Part shown: positions 4,934-5,237 of the stretch, piece by piece
How positions within the stretch are numbered: position 1 is the first letter of the stretch
Layout of the letters: each line of letters begins with the position of its first letter
Assembly: GCA_047722305.1 (NCBI GenBank)
Contig: JBDNYM010000070.1
Location: 1 to 5,237 of the forward strand
Direction: 5' to 3'
Length of the DNA stretch: 5,237 bases
Source: JAKVJE01 sp047722305
GTDB taxonomy: Bacteria; Actinomycetota; Actinomycetes; Actinomycetales; Microbacteriaceae
Program-made: the position numbers and the translations under genes
The notes under the pieces: generated by a model
The model's database searches: none
What the model saw: the letters and a program-made list of their open reading frames with translations, nothing else
What the model was told of the DNA's origin: nothing

Positions 4934-5237
4934 TGCCGACGCGGATGCTCCCCGTCCCCGAGGGGCTGGCGGGGATGCGGGCCGACGCCGGCATCGCCCG
5001 CCTGCTGGGGCTGTCGCGCACCCGGACGGCCGCCGTGCTGACCGATGGCGGGGCCGAGCAGGACGGACACCGGCTGGAGCGCTCCGACCGGCTGGAAGCG
5101 GGGGGCCGGCGCCCGCGCCCCCGGGGGGGCGCGGCGCCCCCGCCCCCCCAACCCCTAAACCCCCCGCCCCCCCGCGCGCGCCGGGCCCCGCAGCCCCCGG
5201 GGCAATTGCGCACTCCGAGATTCGCGCGGTGCTGGCC
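4933..5237 (+). CDS. rluD: RluA/RluD family 23S rRNA pseudouridine synthase, N-terminal fragment
   Basis: Only the first 58 or so residues are credible. They read MPTRMLPVPEGLAGMRADAG, then IARLLGLSRTRTAAVL and a turn ending SDRLEAGG at 5106. This is the S4-like RNA-binding domain that opens RluD-type enzymes, which isomerise uridines in helix 69 of 23S rRNA. The catalytic domain with its HRLD motif lies beyond the window. The ATG overlaps the lspA stop by one base, and AGGGGA (4918-4923) is a good Shine-Dalgarno site nine bases upstream. The lspA-rluD pairing is very common and supports the call. After 5106 the translation turns into Pro/Arg/Gly-rich text unlike the family, so the open frame to 5235 should not be trusted. 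Substrate specificity cannot be decided from this fragment. Confidence 0.8.
   Translation, partial: MPTRMLPVPEGLAGMRADAGIARLLGLSRTRTAAVLTDGGAEQDGHRLERSDRLEAGGRRPRPRGGAAPPPPQPLNPPPPRARRAPQPPGQLRTPRFARCW
5107..5237. other. Unreliable contig-end sequence replacing rluD
   Basis: From 5107 the sequence becomes runs of C and G (for example CCCCCGGGGGGG near 5118-5127 and repeated C7 runs to about 5171) and stops encoding anything RluD-like. It resembles the flanks of the N gap in ftsZ. The last 36 bases (5202-5237) look less degenerate and read AIAHSEIRAVLA in a frame different from rluD, so a piece of real coding sequence may follow the noise. I see no gene that can be named here. Confidence 0.7.

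Noticed and set aside
5149..5160. A CCCTAAA unit resembling a telomere repeat near the right edge
   Set aside because: Single copy within C-rich noise, no tandem array; a telomeric end makes no sense inside rluD.
5107..5175. C/G-rich inverted segments as a terminator or replication structure
   Set aside because: They fall inside a coding gene at a point where homology is lost and match the low-quality pattern at the other gap, so any folding potential is probably artefactual.

Overview
This window is the downstream half of an actinobacterial division and cell wall (dcw) cluster, all on the + strand: ftsQ (5' end incomplete), ftsZ, yggS (ylmE-type PLP-binding protein), sepF, yggT, divIVA (wag31), lspA and the first part of an rluD-type pseudouridine synthase. 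High G+C, the use of SepF rather than FtsA beside FtsZ, and the DivIVA and LspA neighbours point to Actinomycetota. The wording of FtsZ, YggS and DivIVA looks most like Micrococcales, probably Microbacteriaceae. That family-level call is from memory of the proteins, not from a search.

Layout. 1-723 holds ftsQ, with its cytoplasmic tail cut or damaged at the window edge. 724-852 is the only sizeable intergenic region. It carries a GACAC inverted repeat, a good -35/-10 pair and a repeat-rich leader ahead of the GTG start of ftsZ. ftsZ (853-2145) overlaps yggS by four bases (ATGA). sepF follows 31 bases later with its own strong Shine-Dalgarno site, and yggT follows after 12 bases. A 61-base gap with a perfect 6-bp inverted repeat precedes divIVA. 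lspA starts nine bases after divIVA, and rluD overlaps the lspA stop by one base.

How the genes work together. FtsQ belongs to the divisome's FtsQLB regulatory subcomplex. FtsZ polymerises into the ring, and SepF tethers it to the membrane through the FtsZ C-terminal peptide. YggT is a small membrane protein that travels with SepF. DivIVA/Wag31 marks curved membrane and poles and directs polar growth. YggS (PLP homeostasis), LspA (lipoprotein signal peptidase) and RluD (23S rRNA modification) are common housekeeping passengers of the cluster.

Sequence quality is the main caveat. A 10-N gap lies inside ftsZ (1117-1126). The bases around it (about 1054-1209) encode nothing FtsZ-like and add about 52 codons exactly in the GTP-binding T3 loop; without them the protein would be about 378 residues, a normal length. 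Similar G/C-homopolymer-rich sequence replaces rluD after about 5106, and a stop codon interrupts the basic tail of ftsQ at 28-30. I read all three as contig-end errors, not biology. I found no mobile element, CRISPR array, RNA gene or new defence-like system. The best leads are regulatory: the GACAC dyad and leader repeats upstream of ftsZ, and the inverted repeat upstream of divIVA.
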